A stretch of DNA of 64,000 nt. Source: Sulfuriflexus mobilis. Lineage in GTDB: Bacteria > Pseudomonadota > Gammaproteobacteria > AKS1. Each line of letters starts with the position of its first letter. Position 1 is the stretch's first letter. The notes beneath the pieces are model-generated. The model was not told where the DNA came from. It ran no database searches and saw nothing but the letters and a program-made list of their open reading frames with translations. The position numbers and the translations under genes are program-made. The stretch covers positions 2,724,001-2,788,000 of the forward strand of contig NZ_AP018725.1 of the NCBI RefSeq assembly GCF_003967195.1, given 5' to 3'. Below are positions 1 to 8,037 of this stretch, one piece after another.

Positions 1-192
1 TCAATACGTGTTCATTACGTGAATTGCGCAAGCGGCTCAAGGCAACGATGGGGTAATATAAAGTGCAGTTCCTGCGACGTGACCTGACCAAAATCATCAG
101 ATTTATTTCATATGGCAGAGGTCTCAAAACGACCCACAGCGGCCATTTATGTGATAGTTGTCTCTTGTAACTCACTCACAGCATAGAGAGTA

Positions 193-1128
193 TTATGAAA
201 ATATTTGGTTACTCTTGTTTACCGCATGATTCCAATAGGGATCATTATCGAATTTTTCAGCAAGGTAATCAATCAGGGCTCTGACACGCCGGGGTAAAAA
301 ACGCTGCTGAGGATAGATGGCATAGATTACCTCTTCAGGGAAAGTATAATCTGTTAGGATTGGGCATAACAATCCCTGTTCAATTGCCTCAGAACTGATG
401 AAGGTCGTTGTTACCAGAATACCTAGACCGTCAATGGCGGCTTTAAGTAATATATCTCCATTGTTGGCTCGCATGCGACAGGGCACATGTGCCAATACTC
501 TTGTTTTATCCTGTTGCAAGAATTGCCAGATTTGAGTTTCAGCCAAATAACTATAATTAAGCCCCACATGGTTTTCCAACTCTTCCGGAGTTTTTGGTTC
601 GCCATGCTGAGACAAGTAATCAGGGCTGGCGCAAACGATACGTTGCGTTGTTGCTAGCTGACGGGCGATCAAGGTTGAATCAGCCAACCGGCCAATTCGA
701 ATGGCCAAATCAATATCTTCTTCCATAAAATTCAGTGTTCGATCATTAAGATCCAGATCCAGGCTGAGCTCCGGGTGTTCCTTGAGGAATTGATTCAATA
801 GCGGTGACAGGTGCTTAATCCCAAAGGTAAGCGGTATGGCGATGCGAATGGTGCCACGCAATAAGACCTGTTCACAGGAAATAGCCTGTTCAGTCTCTTC
901 CAGGTCAGCCAAAATTGCCAGGCAACGTTGATAAAATTGCTGCCCATTTCCAGTCAGATTAAGGCGGCGAGTGGTGCGTATGAGTAGTTGTACGCCTAGC
1001 CTGCCTTCGAGTTCAGCCAGACGGCGACTTACTGCCGACTTGGCGATATTGAGGCGATCGGCGGCGGCACTCATGCTGCCCGCCTCGACCACTCTGACAA
1101 AAGTCAGCATTTCTTCGAAACGATCCAT
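193..1128 (-). CDS. LysR-family transcriptional regulator
   Basis: DNA-binding one-component regulator of 311 aa, the usual family length. Residues 1-60 form the winged helix-turn-helix (SAAADRLNIAKSAVSRRLAE is its core) and residues about 90-300 the periplasmic-binding-like effector domain. The C-terminal pattern resembles the CrgA/DmlR-like subgroup. It starts with ATG at 1128. It is divergent from the CDGSH/methyltransferase pair across 112 bp that contain the palindrome ATTGCAAT at 1180-1187, a possible LysR site. By family habit it probably controls that divergent pair and itself. The effector is unknown. Confidence 0.93.
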   Translation of the reverse strand: MDRFEEMLTFVRVVEAGSMSAAADRLNIAKSAVSRRLAELEGRLGVQLLIRTTRRLNLTGNGQQFYQRCLAILADLEETEQAISCEQVLLRGTIRIAIPLTFGIKHLSPLLNQFLKEHPELSLDLDLNDRTLNFMEEDIDLAIRIGRLADSTLIARQLATTQRIVCASPDYLSQHGEPKTPEELENHVGLNYSYLAETQIWQFLQQDKTRVLAHVPCRMRANNGDILLKAAIDGLGILVTTTFISSEAIEQGLLCPILTDYTFPEEVIYAIYPQQRFLPRRVRALIDYLAEKFDNDPYWNHAVNKSNQIFS

Positions 1129-1240
1129 TGTTCACCATTGAAGAACAGTAATTTCCTTATTATCGCGTTTATTTCCAATATTGCAATGATAGACTTATTC
1201 TACAAATTTATTCGTTACATAAAACCAGGGAAACCAAACT

Positions 1241-1474
1241 ATGAGCGACTCACAAAACATCGCCCCAATAGCAGTCGACGTTGAAGCCGGTAAGGAATAT
1301 TACTGGTGCACCTGTGGCAACAGCACGACTCAGCCTTTTTGCAATGGATCACATGAAGGGACAAGCTTTACACCAACAGCATTCACACCTGAAAAATCGG
1401 GAACAACTTATTTCTGCCAATGTAAAAACACCAAAACACCCCCCTATTGTGACGGCTCCCATGCAGAGCTGTGA
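1241..1474 (+). CDS. Double-CDGSH iron-sulfur protein
   Basis: Small cytoplasmic protein of 77 aa with two CDGSH-type [2Fe-2S] sites, each with three Cys and one His: C23, C25, C34, H38 (ending QPFCNGSH) and C59, C61, C70, H74 (ending PPYCDGSH). The whole protein is the duplicated motif with no membrane anchor. It belongs to the mitoNEET-related bacterial family of redox or cluster-transfer proteins; the partner is unknown. Its last 14 nt overlap the start of the methyltransferase gene at 1461, which suggests translational coupling. It is divergent from the LysR gene. Confidence 0.92.
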   Translation: MSDSQNIAPIAVDVEAGKEYYWCTCGNSTTQPFCNGSHEGTSFTPTAFTPEKSGTTYFCQCKNTKTPPYCDGSHAEL

Positions 1475-2045
1475 TGAATGGGAAAACCGCTACCAACAGG
1501 GGCAGACTGGATGGGACAGAGGTGAACCTAGTCCCAATTTACTCTATTGGATAGAACGCGAATTCCTGAAACCGTGCCGTATTCTTATTCCAGGCTGTGG
1601 TAATGGTCATGAGGTTTTAACACTAGCAGAAAAAGGTTTTGATGTTGTTGCTATTGATATTGCCCCAACACCTATCGAAAACCTTAGAAAAGTGCTTAAG
1701 GATAAGCAATTAAGTGTTGAATTAATACAAACTGATTTTTTTACATGTGAATTTGAAAAAAGTTTTGACGCTATTTACGAGCAAACCAGCTTATGTGCTT
1801 TACACCCTGGGCAATGGAAGGACTACGAACAATGCCTGTATAACTGGTTAAAACCAAAGGGGAGGTTATTTGCCCAGTTTATGCAAACTGGGCAAGAAAG
1901 TGGCCCACCGTTTCACTGCGACATCCAGGCGATGAGTGGCTTGTTTGTTAAAGAAAGATGGTTATGGAGTGAACAGCATAAGACGAATGTAGTCCATTCT
2001 GATAATCTATATGAAAAAATGTACTTGCTTGAGAGGGCTTGGTAA
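1461..2045 (+). CDS. Thiopurine S-methyltransferase-like SAM methyltransferase
   Basis: SAM-dependent methyltransferase of 194 aa in the TPMT superfamily. The N-terminus has the family pattern W..RY..G..GWDRGEPSP, followed by the SAM-binding motif ILIPGCGNGHEV and the acidic residue pair in VVAIDIAP. I chose ATG 1461 because the homologous region begins there; the open frame extends further upstream, but that part is antisense-like readthrough of the CDGSH gene. It overlaps the CDGSH gene by 14 nt, so the two are likely translated together. Related proteins methylate thiols, thiopurines or metalloids such as Se and Te; the substrate here is unknown. Confidence 0.85.
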   Translation: MQSCDEWENRYQQGQTGWDRGEPSPNLLYWIEREFLKPCRILIPGCGNGHEVLTLAEKGFDVVAIDIAPTPIENLRKVLKDKQLSVELIQTDFFTCEFEKSFDAIYEQTSLCALHPGQWKDYEQCLYNWLKPKGRLFAQFMQTGQESGPPFHCDIQAMSGLFVKERWLWSEQHKTNVVHSDNLYEKMYLLERAW

Positions 2046-2125
2046 GTGTTGTAAGTACACAGTAAAGGCTATCAATAAAACTATTTATCCATAGAAGGCC
2101 TGCTATAAAATATGAATAATCCGTG

Positions 2126-2189
2126 CCAGATCCTAGTATTCGCTAATATAGGGTGATCTGGTATCTGCCTCGGTTCTTCGTGAAACCGA
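2126..2189 (+). promoter_or_regulatory. Two inverted repeats in the leader of the PaiB-like gene
   Basis: CCAGATC at 2126-2132 pairs with GATCTGG at 2155-2161, and the inner CCTA-TATT/AATATAGG segment also pairs, giving a long hairpin. A second, shorter repeat, TCGGTT at 2170-2175 and AACCGA at 2184-2189, ends 15 nt before the start codon. There is no T-tract, so this is not a standard terminator. It could be an RNA leader or operator sites. Function is not known. Confidence 0.4.
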
Positions 2190-2204
2190 CTCAAAAAGGA
2201 AGAT

Positions 2205-2786
2205 ATGTACATACCTGAACATTTTAATGTGACCGACAAAGAAGAGATATTAGCCTTTATAAAAGCTAATGCTTTCGGTCAATTAATATCCCTAGTCGAA
2301 GGAAAGCTTTTCTCTTCGCATATTCCTTTCTTTTTGAGTGACGACAACCAATCACTCATTTGTCATATAGCCAAACGCAACCCTCAATGGGAAAACATTG
2401 AAGATCAAGAAGCCTTAGTAACTTTTCAAGGCCCACACGACTATGTATCACCATCTTGGTATTCCTCATCAGGTGTACCCACTTGGAACTACCAATCAGT
2501 TCATATTTATGGAAGGCCCCAACTAATTACTGAAACAGAACAACTTAGTACTATCGTTAACGAACTTACGGGGATATATGAATCCTCACTCGAAAAACCT
2601 TGGGAGCCTGAATACAAAGAATCTATGCTTAATGCAATTATTGGCATTAAAATAAAAATCACAGATATTCAATGCAAATATAAACTCAGTCAAAATCGTT
2701 CGGCAAATGACCGCTTGCAAGTAATCGAGGAACATAAAAAGAGAGGTTCTTCTAAACTATCATCGGCAACGAAAAATGCGTTATAA
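2205..2786 (+). CDS. PaiB-like FMN-binding protein
   Basis: Flavin-binding split-barrel protein of 193 aa, close to the size of Bacillus PaiB. Family features are the start MYIPEHF, the segment SSHIPFFL, HIAKRNPQW, and the block PHDYVSPSWY followed by VPTWNY. PaiB is described as a negative regulator of sporulation and protease genes, but members in proteobacteria are simply FMN-binding proteins of unknown substrate. AAGGAAGAT precedes the ATG. It stands alone, convergent with the SAM synthetase gene. Confidence 0.88.
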   Translation: MYIPEHFNVTDKEEILAFIKANAFGQLISLVEGKLFSSHIPFFLSDDNQSLICHIAKRNPQWENIEDQEALVTFQGPHDYVSPSWYSSSGVPTWNYQSVHIYGRPQLITETEQLSTIVNELTGIYESSLEKPWEPEYKESMLNAIIGIKIKITDIQCKYKLSQNRSANDRLQVIEEHKKRGSSKLSSATKNAL

Positions 2787-2821
2787 CAAGGCACTCCTGT
2801 TGATCACCAAATGCGGCGGGG

Positions 2822-4021
2822 CTAGTACACGTGAATGGCCCCTGCGACCAGTTCCTGCCTGATCTGGTACATCCTGGCAAATTGCCCTTGCACGACCTCT
2901 TCGGCCCGTGACCTCACTGCCTCGACAGCTATGCCGTCCTGCATACAGAGCCGAAGGTCCACGACCTGGGGTTCATTGATAGGGCTGCCGATCCGACTGA
3001 CCAGATAGCAGTACGCCTCACGCACCTCAGCGACCTCCCGGACCAGGCTTTCGGCAATCCGCTGCGCAACGATGTTGTAGAGCTTGCCGACATGGGTCAC
3101 CGGATTCTTGCCCGCCGCCGCCTCCATATTCATGGGGCGGTAAGGGGCAATGAGACCATTCACGCGGTTGCCGCGGCCAACCTCGCCATCGTCGCCGGAT
3201 TCGGCGGAGGTGCCCGTCACGGTCAGATACAGGCTGCCCGTTGCCACGTCATCGGCGGCATTGGCCGTTATGCTTAGCTGCCGGTCTGTTTCCTGTCTCG
3301 CGGCCTGCTCGGCCAGCGTGATGAGGCGGGTCTTTTTCTGCACATAGTCATCGGCATCCGAGATATATTGATCCACAAACGCACAGGCGATGGTCAATTC
3401 GATGACCTCGCCTCGGCGCACCCCCATAACCTTGATGTCTTCGCCGATCTCCGGGTGCACGGATTTGATCTCCGAGGCGTTGAGGGTCTTCTCCACCTGC
3501 AAGACGACCCGCTCGAGTTCGCTCAATGGCGCATAACCCACACCACAGGAGGTATCATTGGCCAGGGCGATGCCCGTTTTTTCCTGGCGCAGATAGAGGT
3601 CCACGAGGTCTGAAGAACCGGGCCTGACCAGGCAGTGCAGCTTGACATGCCGATCGGGGTCGAGGGCATGAAAATGCGCCCGCAGCCAGTTGCTGCAACT
3701 CTCTCTCATCAGTTCTTCAACCGGCACCTTGATGCCCTGGTATTCGCAGGTGGCCCGGCCGGCGAGAAAAATCTCCATGGGCGCCAGCACCCTGCCGCCG
3801 CCGAAGGCCGGTTGTGAACTGCCCCCCCAGAGCAGGGCCTTGTCGACGTTATGGTGCATGACGAGCCCGAATCGTTCGAGGTAAAACTGGCACAGGGCCC
3901 GACTCAGCTCCTCTGCGAGGGCATCACACACCGTGTCGGGGTGACCGATGCCCTTGCGCTCAACTATCTCTACCGGCTGGTCTAAAGATGTGCTGAGCGC
4001 GGTGAGTGTGAGTCGTTGCAT
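2822..4021 (-). CDS. Archaeal-type S-adenosylmethionine synthetase
   Basis: Methionine adenosyltransferase of the archaeal type (PF01941), 399 aa: ATP + methionine to SAM. Recognisable blocks are EIVERKGIGHPDTVCDAL near the N-terminus, HHNVDKALLWGG, FGGGRVLAP, the central DVATGSLYLTVTGTSAESGD, and GRGNRVNGLI with AAGKNPVTHVGK. Archaeal-type enzymes are only distantly related to bacterial MetK and are sporadic in bacteria. Whether this organism also has MetK cannot be seen here. ATG at 4021 is preceded by AGGGATC. The G+C-rich sequence differs from the A+T-richer genes at 1.2-2.8 kb, which fits different ancestry. Confidence 0.92.
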   Translation of the reverse strand: MQRLTLTALSTSLDQPVEIVERKGIGHPDTVCDALAEELSRALCQFYLERFGLVMHHNVDKALLWGGSSQPAFGGGRVLAPMEIFLAGRATCEYQGIKVPVEELMRESCSNWLRAHFHALDPDRHVKLHCLVRPGSSDLVDLYLRQEKTGIALANDTSCGVGYAPLSELERVVLQVEKTLNASEIKSVHPEIGEDIKVMGVRRGEVIELTIACAFVDQYISDADDYVQKKTRLITLAEQAARQETDRQLSITANAADDVATGSLYLTVTGTSAESGDDGEVGRGNRVNGLIAPYRPMNMEAAAGKNPVTHVGKLYNIVAQRIAESLVREVAEVREAYCYLVSRIGSPINEPQVVDLRLCMQDGIAVEAVRSRAEEVVQGQFARMYQIRQELVAGAIHVY

Positions 4022-4211
4022 GGCAGATCCCTGTTATTGTAAATGCCGCAGATAGTCTGTCGGCGGCGCGATCCATCCGGCGAAGATGATAATGATCATG
4101 ATGACTGAATATACCACCGAAACAAAGGGGGGCAAGATGGGCCTGACAGCGCATCAACAAAGGGATATATTGCTGGGAGGGTGTCAGGATGAGGTTGGTA
4201 AATACCCGACT

Positions 4212-4895
4212 ATGGCACGACTGAACCGACAGTGGCCATTTGCGGTTTTCTTGATGCTGATGTGTTATGTGGCGAGAGGGGACGTTATGGCAGCACAAGG
4301 GGAATATATTTCGCTCCCACCAGCGACGCTGGTAACAGACGGGCAGCCGCTCGAAAGGCTTTTGCAACAGCGTCGCTCAATACGCACATTCGGCAAGGCA
4401 CCGCTGAGTCTCGCCGAACTGGGACAATTGCTCTGGGCGGCACAGGGGATATCACATCCTCAAGGCCTGCGCACAGCCCCCTCGGCCGGGGCACTGTACC
4501 CACTGGAGCTTTATGTCGTGGCCGGTGAGGTAGAGGGTTTGCCGTCCGCTGTCTATCGCTATCTTCCAGAAAAACATCGGCTGCTGGAAACCGCCACCGG
4601 TGATCAGCGCCAGGCACTGGCCGGGGCAGCGCTTGACCAGTCATGGCTAAGTGATGCCGCGGTCGTTGTCGTGTTTACCGCCATTTATGCCCGCACGACC
4701 CGCAAGTATGGCGAACGCGGCATACGTTATGTGCATATGGAAGTCGGCCACGCCGCGCAGAACCTGTTTCTGCAGGCCGAGGCACAGGCACTTGTCAGCG
4801 TGGTCGTGGGCGCATTCCGGGACGACAGGGTCAGCAAGGTACTGGACCTGCCCGCCGATACACAACCGCTGCTGCTGATGCCTGTCGGCAGGTAG
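4212..4895 (+). CDS. SagB/ThcOx-type nitroreductase-family protein, probably exported
   Basis: FMN-dependent oxidoreductase of the SagB/ThcOx subgroup (227 aa from ATG 4212). Core motifs are LLQQRRSIRTF, the ELGQLLWAAQG segment, SAGALYPLE, and a late EVGHAAQNLFLQAEA helix. From 4212 the N-terminus (MARLNRQWPFAVFLMLMCYV...) looks like a signal peptide or anchor. An alternative ATG at 4137 has a G-rich ribosome site immediately upstream but would put a 25-residue extension before the hydrophobic segment, so the start is uncertain. No TOMM precursor or cyclodehydratase genes are nearby, so a RiPP role is not supported. Confidence 0.85.
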   Translation: MARLNRQWPFAVFLMLMCYVARGDVMAAQGEYISLPPATLVTDGQPLERLLQQRRSIRTFGKAPLSLAELGQLLWAAQGISHPQGLRTAPSAGALYPLELYVVAGEVEGLPSAVYRYLPEKHRLLETATGDQRQALAGAALDQSWLSDAAVVVVFTAIYARTTRKYGERGIRYVHMEVGHAAQNLFLQAEAQALVSVVVGAFRDDRVSKVLDLPADTQPLLLMPVGR

Positions 4896-4969
4896 AAAGG
4901 ATAACGGGGCGCTAAACAGATCGCTAAAAACGGGGCATGCCGTCCTTATTCATGCCCAAGGGGTTAACC

Positions 4970-5440
4970 ATGAGTATGTCCATTACGTCATCCGCCTTTG
5001 GCCACAACGGCGCCATACCCCCGCAGTACACCTGTGACGGGGCGGATCTATCACCGCCACTAGCATGGCAGGGTGTTCCGGCACAGGCGAAAAGCCTGCT
5101 CCTGATCGTCGATGACCCGGATGCCCCGGATCCCGCGGCGCCAAGGATGACCTGGGTACACTGGCTGTTGTACAACATACCGGTGTCGGCCACCGGTCTG
5201 GATGCAGCGCTGCCTGCATCCGACTTACCTGGCGGCACCTTGCAAGGCACAAATGACTGGCGGAGAACGGGTTACGGCGGGCCCTGCCCGCCCGTTGGCC
5301 GGCACCGTTATTTTTTCAAACTCTATGCACTGGACAGCCTTTTGCCCGACTTACAGCAACCCGACAAGGCACAGCTGGAGGCTGCCATGCAGGGGCATGT
5401 GCTGGCACAGGCCGAGTTGGTTGGTACCTACCAACGCTGA
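4970..5440 (+). CDS. YbhB/YbcL-type PEBP (Raf kinase inhibitor-like) protein
   Basis: Phosphatidylethanolamine-binding-protein fold, 156 aa. The family signature runs from IPPQYTCDGADLSPPLAW through LLIVDDPDAPDP, WVHWLLYNIP, GTNDWRRTGYGGPCPPVGRHRYFFKLYALD in pieces, and ends AELVGTYQR. ATG 4970 is chosen because AAGGGG lies 6 nt upstream and homology begins at SITSSAFG. Bacterial members bind small anions or phospholipids in a conserved pocket; the physiological ligand is unknown. It follows the SagB-like gene by 74 nt on the same strand and may be co-transcribed. Confidence 0.93.
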   Translation: MSMSITSSAFGHNGAIPPQYTCDGADLSPPLAWQGVPAQAKSLLLIVDDPDAPDPAAPRMTWVHWLLYNIPVSATGLDAALPASDLPGGTLQGTNDWRRTGYGGPCPPVGRHRYFFKLYALDSLLPDLQQPDKAQLEAAMQGHVLAQAELVGTYQR

Positions 5441-5535
5441 CCGGCAAGGGCCATGCACTTTTTTTTTGCGCTGCATGGTGCATAATTTAACTAGTTGGTA
5501 ATTTGTAATTAGCATAAATCAAGGGAGTACGTGCC

Positions 5536-5883
5536 ATGCCGACCGAAAATGACCCGATTGTTGATAACTGGTATTCCCACCTCGACAAGGGCCAGTTGTT
5601 CACGGTTGTCGAGGTGGGTGACGATAGCGTCGATATCCAGTATTTTGATGGTGACCTCGAGGAGATGAGCCTGACTGACTGGTACGGCATGAATATTGAG
5701 TTAAGTGCAGAGCCGGAGAACTGGTCAGGTGCCATGGATATAGCCGAGAAGGATGATCTCGGCACAGAGGTAACAGACACCAGGGCCGCTGACTGGTCTG
5801 AGCCACTGCAGGAACACAGGCCAGCCGGACAGGAAGGTGCCCCGGGGACTGTCGCGGACGAATGGACGGAAGAGGAAAAGTAA
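5536..5883 (+). CDS. Small acidic conserved hypothetical protein
   Basis: Acidic cytoplasmic protein of 115 aa. Residues 1-60 form a compact domain with the pattern NWY.HLDKGQLF.VVEV and DIQYFDGD.EEMSL.DW, which I associate with a small family known mainly from gammaproteobacteria (DUF6763-like, not verified). The rest is a low-complexity Glu/Asp-rich tail. GGGAG lies 12 nt before the ATG. Function unknown. It is convergent with the phosphoribosyltransferase operon. Confidence 0.8.
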   Translation: MPTENDPIVDNWYSHLDKGQLFTVVEVGDDSVDIQYFDGDLEEMSLTDWYGMNIELSAEPENWSGAMDIAEKDDLGTEVTDTRAADWSEPLQEHRPAGQEGAPGTVADEWTEEEK

Positions 5884-5932
5884 CCGCCCATCAGGAGTAG
5901 AGGACGGCTACGTCCCTGCACGCTTGTTCTTT

Positions 5933-6526
5933 TTACCGGTAAACGTCTTGCATAATCCGCAGGGGGAGCTTGAGGCCGTATTCAGACTTGAGGCGCTGTA
6001 ACGCTTCTTCGGCAGTCGCGGGTTGCGGCTCCATTTTCCGGATAAAGCCGCGCACATCTTCAATGATGGCCCAGGGGTAAGTCAGCCAACGCCAGCTTAT
6101 TATTTTCTGCGCGTAAAAATCCGGTACAACCTGCGAGATATGTTTGTGATGCAGGACAGCAATTTTTATCTCTGCAGGATGCAGAGCATTAATATGCTCA
6201 AGGGCTAGTTGCAGGGTATTGCCCGTATCACCCACATCATCGACCAGCAGGACGCGTAAGCCTCGAATATCAGTATTCAGGGGCATAGACAGGCGCGCGG
6301 CCTCGCCCTTTTCGGCGCCACTCGTATAATGGCTGATTCGCATACTGGTCAGGTTATAGATGTCCAGGTGATCGCATAACAGCCTTGCCGGCACATAACC
6401 GCCACGGGCTATAGCGACGACAATGTCCGGTCGATAGCCGCTGGCATGGATCCGGTTTGCCAGGGTGTGTACAAGGTTTGAGATTTTTCCCCAACTTACA
6501 AATTCCACCTTGAATGCTGCTTGCAT
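5933..6526 (-). CDS. Purine-type phosphoribosyltransferase, last gene of RNA-end operon
   Basis: Type I phosphoribosyltransferase of 197 aa. The PRPP-binding loop is at residues 93-104 (LLVDDVGDTGNT), and IVVAIARGGYVPARLL at 36-50 is the PPi-binding region as in hypoxanthine/xanthine enzymes. ATG 6526 is chosen because AAGGA stands 8 nt before it; the open frame continues upstream into the cyclase gene. It starts 17 nt after the RNA cyclase stop, so it is the third gene of that operon. It could be a salvage enzyme or an RNA/nucleotide-modifying relative; the context favours a link with RNA-end metabolism, which is inference. Confidence 0.87.
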   Translation of the reverse strand: MQAAFKVEFVSWGKISNLVHTLANRIHASGYRPDIVVAIARGGYVPARLLCDHLDIYNLTSMRISHYTSGAEKGEAARLSMPLNTDIRGLRVLLVDDVGDTGNTLQLALEHINALHPAEIKIAVLHHKHISQVVPDFYAQKIISWRWLTYPWAIIEDVRGFIRKMEPQPATAEEALQRLKSEYGLKLPLRIMQDVYR

Positions 6527-6543
6527 CGACTTCGTTCCTTTTT

Positions 6544-7560
6544 TCAAGACAGGCTTATTCGCCAGGCATCCTCGTCGATTTTCTCTGAGGCAAACTCGGC
6601 TTGCATAAATTTTTTGACAACGGCCATATTGGTAATGACATGCGAACTGGGCTGCAGGGTGACAAACATGCCCTCGCCCGCCAGTGCTAAAGGTAACAAC
6701 AATTGATCCGCGAGGTACCTGCCAACGGGGACGCCCGCTTGCAGGTAACGTCGCACCTCTCTCACCACACTCTCGGCAACACGTTCCGCAGGTAATCGGC
6801 GCTGCCCAAACGCGGTAAAACATTCGGTCACAAAGGCACTCTCGACGATGATCGATACGGCATTCCCGGGTCCGTTGGCCGTATTGTCGACGCGAAAGTT
6901 TAGTTTGCTCTCCGGGAACGAAAGGGCATCGCGTATCACGGCCAGTTCCCTGTTGGCGATATGCTCCGGCAGGTGCGCCAACAGGACCTCTGCGCGCTGC
7001 TGCACAATATCCCCACGTTCTGGCAGCTCAAGTGCCTGCAGATGTGCCACCGGCTTTATATGCACACGTACCCGGCCCCCGCCCTCCGGGGCGAAACCGG
7101 GGCGTTCCAGTGTTGCCGTGACGGCAGGACCCATCCGGTTAAGCAGAGGTAAAAAAGCATGCTTCAGGAAATCGAACGGTGGCGCCAGGGGGTTATGGGT
7201 ACCTCCCTCCAGCAGCAAGTTCGATTCCCTGTCTGCCAGTATGAGTGCGGGCAGAACGGTTTGCAGTACCAGTGAGGTACTGCCCGCCGTGCCGATTGCA
7301 AAGTGATAATCCCCCGCTATCACCTTGCGTGGTTTGAACAGGAGTTCCTGCGAACCTTTATACGCCCCCTCGACATGCGCCTGTGAAACACTCGCCGCGG
7401 CACTCACCGCGGCCAGGTGTTGCGCCTGCAGACCGGGCCGTTCTCTTCTGGCGCGAATACGGGTAATACGGAAAGGCCTGTCCAGACACATGGCCAGCGC
7501 CAGTGACGAGCGCACTATCTGGCCGCCACCCTCGCCGACGTCACCATCAATGTTCAGCAC
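6544..7560 (-). CDS. rtcA: RNA 3'-terminal phosphate cyclase
   Basis: RtcA converts RNA 3'-phosphate to a 2',3'-cyclic phosphate via a covalent enzyme-AMP. The 338-aa protein has IDGDVGEGGGQIVRSSL at the N-terminus, the RERPGLQAQHLAA block, EGGTHNPLAPPFDFL, RPGFAPEGGG, and the C-terminal nucleophile histidine in SSHVITNMAVV, matching the E. coli active-site context. It begins with GTG 7560, near an AGGGAG ribosome site. It lies 46 nt downstream of the MJ1316/DUF504 gene and 17 nt upstream of the phosphoribosyltransferase. No rtcB ligase or rtcR regulator is present, so this is not the usual rtcBA operon. Confidence 0.95.
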   Translation of the reverse strand: MLNIDGDVGEGGGQIVRSSLALAMCLDRPFRITRIRARRERPGLQAQHLAAVSAAASVSQAHVEGAYKGSQELLFKPRKVIAGDYHFAIGTAGSTSLVLQTVLPALILADRESNLLLEGGTHNPLAPPFDFLKHAFLPLLNRMGPAVTATLERPGFAPEGGGRVRVHIKPVAHLQALELPERGDIVQQRAEVLLAHLPEHIANRELAVIRDALSFPESKLNFRVDNTANGPGNAVSIIVESAFVTECFTAFGQRRLPAERVAESVVREVRRYLQAGVPVGRYLADQLLLPLALAGEGMFVTLQPSSHVITNMAVVKKFMQAEFASEKIDEDAWRISLS

Positions 7561-7606
7561 TGCTCCCTGTCCATGGGTGTTGTTGGAAAATAACTATTCA
7601 CAGTCT

Positions 7607-7861
7607 CTAGCGCTCCCGATGCCAGATGCACTCGTCATTTTTATACACGGCCTTGATGCGGTGAAACGGCACACTATGTTCAACCGCATCGTCGTCAAAG
7701 TAATAAAAGAAAAAATGTTCACCCGGCACAAAGGATATCTTTCGAAACGGCAGACGAATCATCTCTTGCTCAACCCGATCGAGAAAGGCAACCTCAAACT
7801 CGCCTTCCCCGAACTCGGGGTCCCAATGTATCCGGTTGAGTAATTCATTGATCGTTTGCAT
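7607..7861 (-). CDS. MJ1316/DUF504-family small protein
   Basis: Small protein of 84 aa matching the DUF504/UPF0248 family (PF04457): start with INELLNRIHWDPEF, a basic middle and the ending VPFHRIKAVYKNDECIWHR. The family has been proposed, from computational studies, to recognise RNA ends carrying cyclic phosphate. It is common in archaea and much rarer in bacteria. Here it is the first gene of an operon with rtcA, the enzyme that makes such ends, which supports that proposal. Biochemical function is not shown by the sequence. Confidence 0.85.
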   Translation of the reverse strand: MQTINELLNRIHWDPEFGEGEFEVAFLDRVEQEMIRLPFRKISFVPGEHFFFYYFDDDAVEHSVPFHRIKAVYKNDECIWHRER

Positions 7862-8037
7862 ACCCGGTCAATATAGTCAGTATTATTCTGGATTTCATTG
7901 ATTATATATTTAACATCGTCGTATCGGATGTTTTGTGCCGGCATATTAGTCCGCACTGCATGCCGCACATATGGCTCAGAAACTGGGGGATTGAAAATTC
8001 ATCCCCCTGCCTGCCCTTTTCTCGTTATGATATTGCT

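Noticed and set aside
1-192. Possible end of a gene at the window start
   Set aside because: No convincing frame or homology is visible in the first 192 nt.
3092-3884. Plus-strand open frames opposite the SAM synthetase gene
   Set aside because: They are antisense shadows in G+C-rich coding DNA.
4086-4211. Start of the SagB-like gene at 4086 or 4137
   Set aside because: Both add sequence without homology before the signal-like segment; 4137 remains possible because of a G-rich ribosome site, so this is only a weak rejection.
4285-4865. Antisense open frames across the SagB-like gene
   Set aside because: They overlap a clear gene, lack ribosome sites and have the composition of reverse-complement coding DNA.
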